64,000 bases of DNA from Saccharopolyspora thermophila. GTDB lineage: Bacteria > Actinomycetota > Actinomycetes > Mycobacteriales > Pseudonocardiaceae. The notes beneath the pieces were generated by a model. That model worked only from the letters and a program-made list of their open reading frames with translations. It searched no databases and was not told the origin of the DNA. Made by a program: the position numbers and the translations under genes. The DNA lies in assembly GCF_014646075.1 (NCBI RefSeq), contig NZ_BMMT01000011.1, positions 62,001 through 126,000 on the forward strand. Direction: 5' to 3'. This document shows, in pieces, positions 63,467 to 64,000 of this stretch. Within the stretch, counting starts at the first letter, position 1. Each line of letters starts with the position of its first letter.

Positions 63467-64000
63467 CCGAGCAGTTCGAGTTCACCACGAATGAGCACAA
63501 CGTGCACGACACCGCGGATACCTCCGTGTTCGGTGAGGACGTGCGCTCCGACGCCAGGCAGATCATCGCGCGCTACCCGGAGCCGCGGTCGGCGCTGCTG
63601 CCGATGCTGCACCTGGTGCAGTCGGTGCAGGGGTACGTCAGCCCGGCGGGAATCCGGTTCTGCGCCGAGCAGCTGGCGCTGTCCACCGCGGAGGTCAGCG
63701 CGGTCGCGACCTTCTACACGATGTACAAGCGCAAGCCGTGCGGTCAGCACCTGGTGAGCGTGTGCACCAACACCCTGTGCGCGGCGCTGGGCGGCGACGC
63801 GATCTACCGCAGGCTCAGCGAGCACCTGGGTGTCGGGCACGACGAGACCGCCGGCACTCCCGGCGAGGAGGGCTCGATCACGCTGGAGCACGCCGAGTGC
63901 CTGGCGGCCTGCGACCTCGCCCCGGTGCTGCAGGTCAACTACGAGTACTTCGACAACCAGACGCCCGAGTCGGCGCTGGACCTGGTGAAGGCGTTGCAGC
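63463..64000 (+). CDS. nuoE: NADH-quinone oxidoreductase subunit E (3' end outside window)
   Basis: 24-kDa thioredoxin-like subunit carrying the 2Fe-2S cluster N1a. 179 residues are visible. Cluster cysteines are in [13 protein letters not shown] and [11 protein letters not shown]; the helical start contains [25 protein letters not shown] 63463 overlaps the nuoD stop. The reading frame continues past the window, with nuoF expected next. Confidence 0.96.
   Translation, partial: MTEQFEFTTNEHNVHDTADTSVFGEDVRSDARQIIARYPEPRSALLPMLHLVQSVQGYVSPAGIRFCAEQLALSTAEVSAVATFYTMYKRKPCGQHLVSVCTNTLCAALGGDAIYRRLSEHLGVGHDETAGTPGEEGSITLEHAECLAACDLAPVLQVNYEYFDNQTPESALDLVKALQ

Noticed and set aside
1-64000. Mobile elements, CRISPR arrays, tRNA or rRNA genes
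   Set aside because: No transposase-like protein, no regularly spaced repeat-spacer unit and no tRNA or rRNA signature was seen anywhere.

Overview
The window looks like a chromosomal core region of a high-GC actinobacterium. It carries a mycothiol gene (mshA), SenX3-RegX3, a 33-residue bS22 ribosomal protein, BldC-like and BldN-like developmental regulators, and a CcsB/ResB cytochrome c system. About 60 genes could be placed. Gene order follows the Mycobacterium tuberculosis Rv0483-Rv0561 segment closely from memory, while rex-hemA beside a BldN-type sigma factor is a Streptomyces-like arrangement. BldC and BldN together suggest a filamentous actinomycete, perhaps Pseudonocardiales; this is inference. 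I see no insertion sequence, prophage, CRISPR array, tRNA or rRNA.

Layout. 1-12.8 kb: SDR (partial), L,D-transpeptidase, mshA, YbjN and DUF4349 proteins, OsmC, gpmA, senX3-regX3, exopolyphosphatase, a TIM-barrel protein and a thioesterase. 13-21.7 kb: acyl-CoA ligase, proC, a small HTH regulator, bS22, an epimerase-like protein, an acyltransferase, a Clp ATPase and a VOC protein. 21.7-36 kb: HAD phosphatase, BldN-like sigma factor and glutaredoxin, then rex-hemA-hemC-hemD-hemB, a tandem array of related membrane proteins, and hemL. 36-40.2 kb: resA, ccdA, resB, ccsB. 40.4-45 kb: ParA-like ATPase, bldC, cysK2 and small membrane or lipoproteins. 45-60 kb: menaquinone genes menA, menE, menB, menD, menF, menG and menJ, interrupted by an M1 peptidase, an orphan paaC, an IMPase-like gene and a glycosyltransferase. 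60.2-64 kb: start of the nuo (complex I) operon, cut inside nuoE.

Functionally the right two thirds form a respiratory block: heme synthesis, cytochrome c maturation, menaquinone synthesis and NADH dehydrogenase. A Rex operator-like site overlaps the -35 of the rex-hem promoter, and a second near-consensus palindrome lies at the predicted start of the menJ transcript. An iron-box-like sequence lies before nuoA. A PHO-box-like 11-bp phased repeat lies before senX3.

Many genes have a TANNNT-type -10 box 6-8 nt before the start codon and no Shine-Dalgarno, so leaderless transcripts appear common. The most unusual structure is a run of five related small membrane protein genes between hemB and hemL. 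Three of them carry their own nearly identical leaderless promoter. All functional statements rest on reading the sequence and remembered family knowledge; no search was run.
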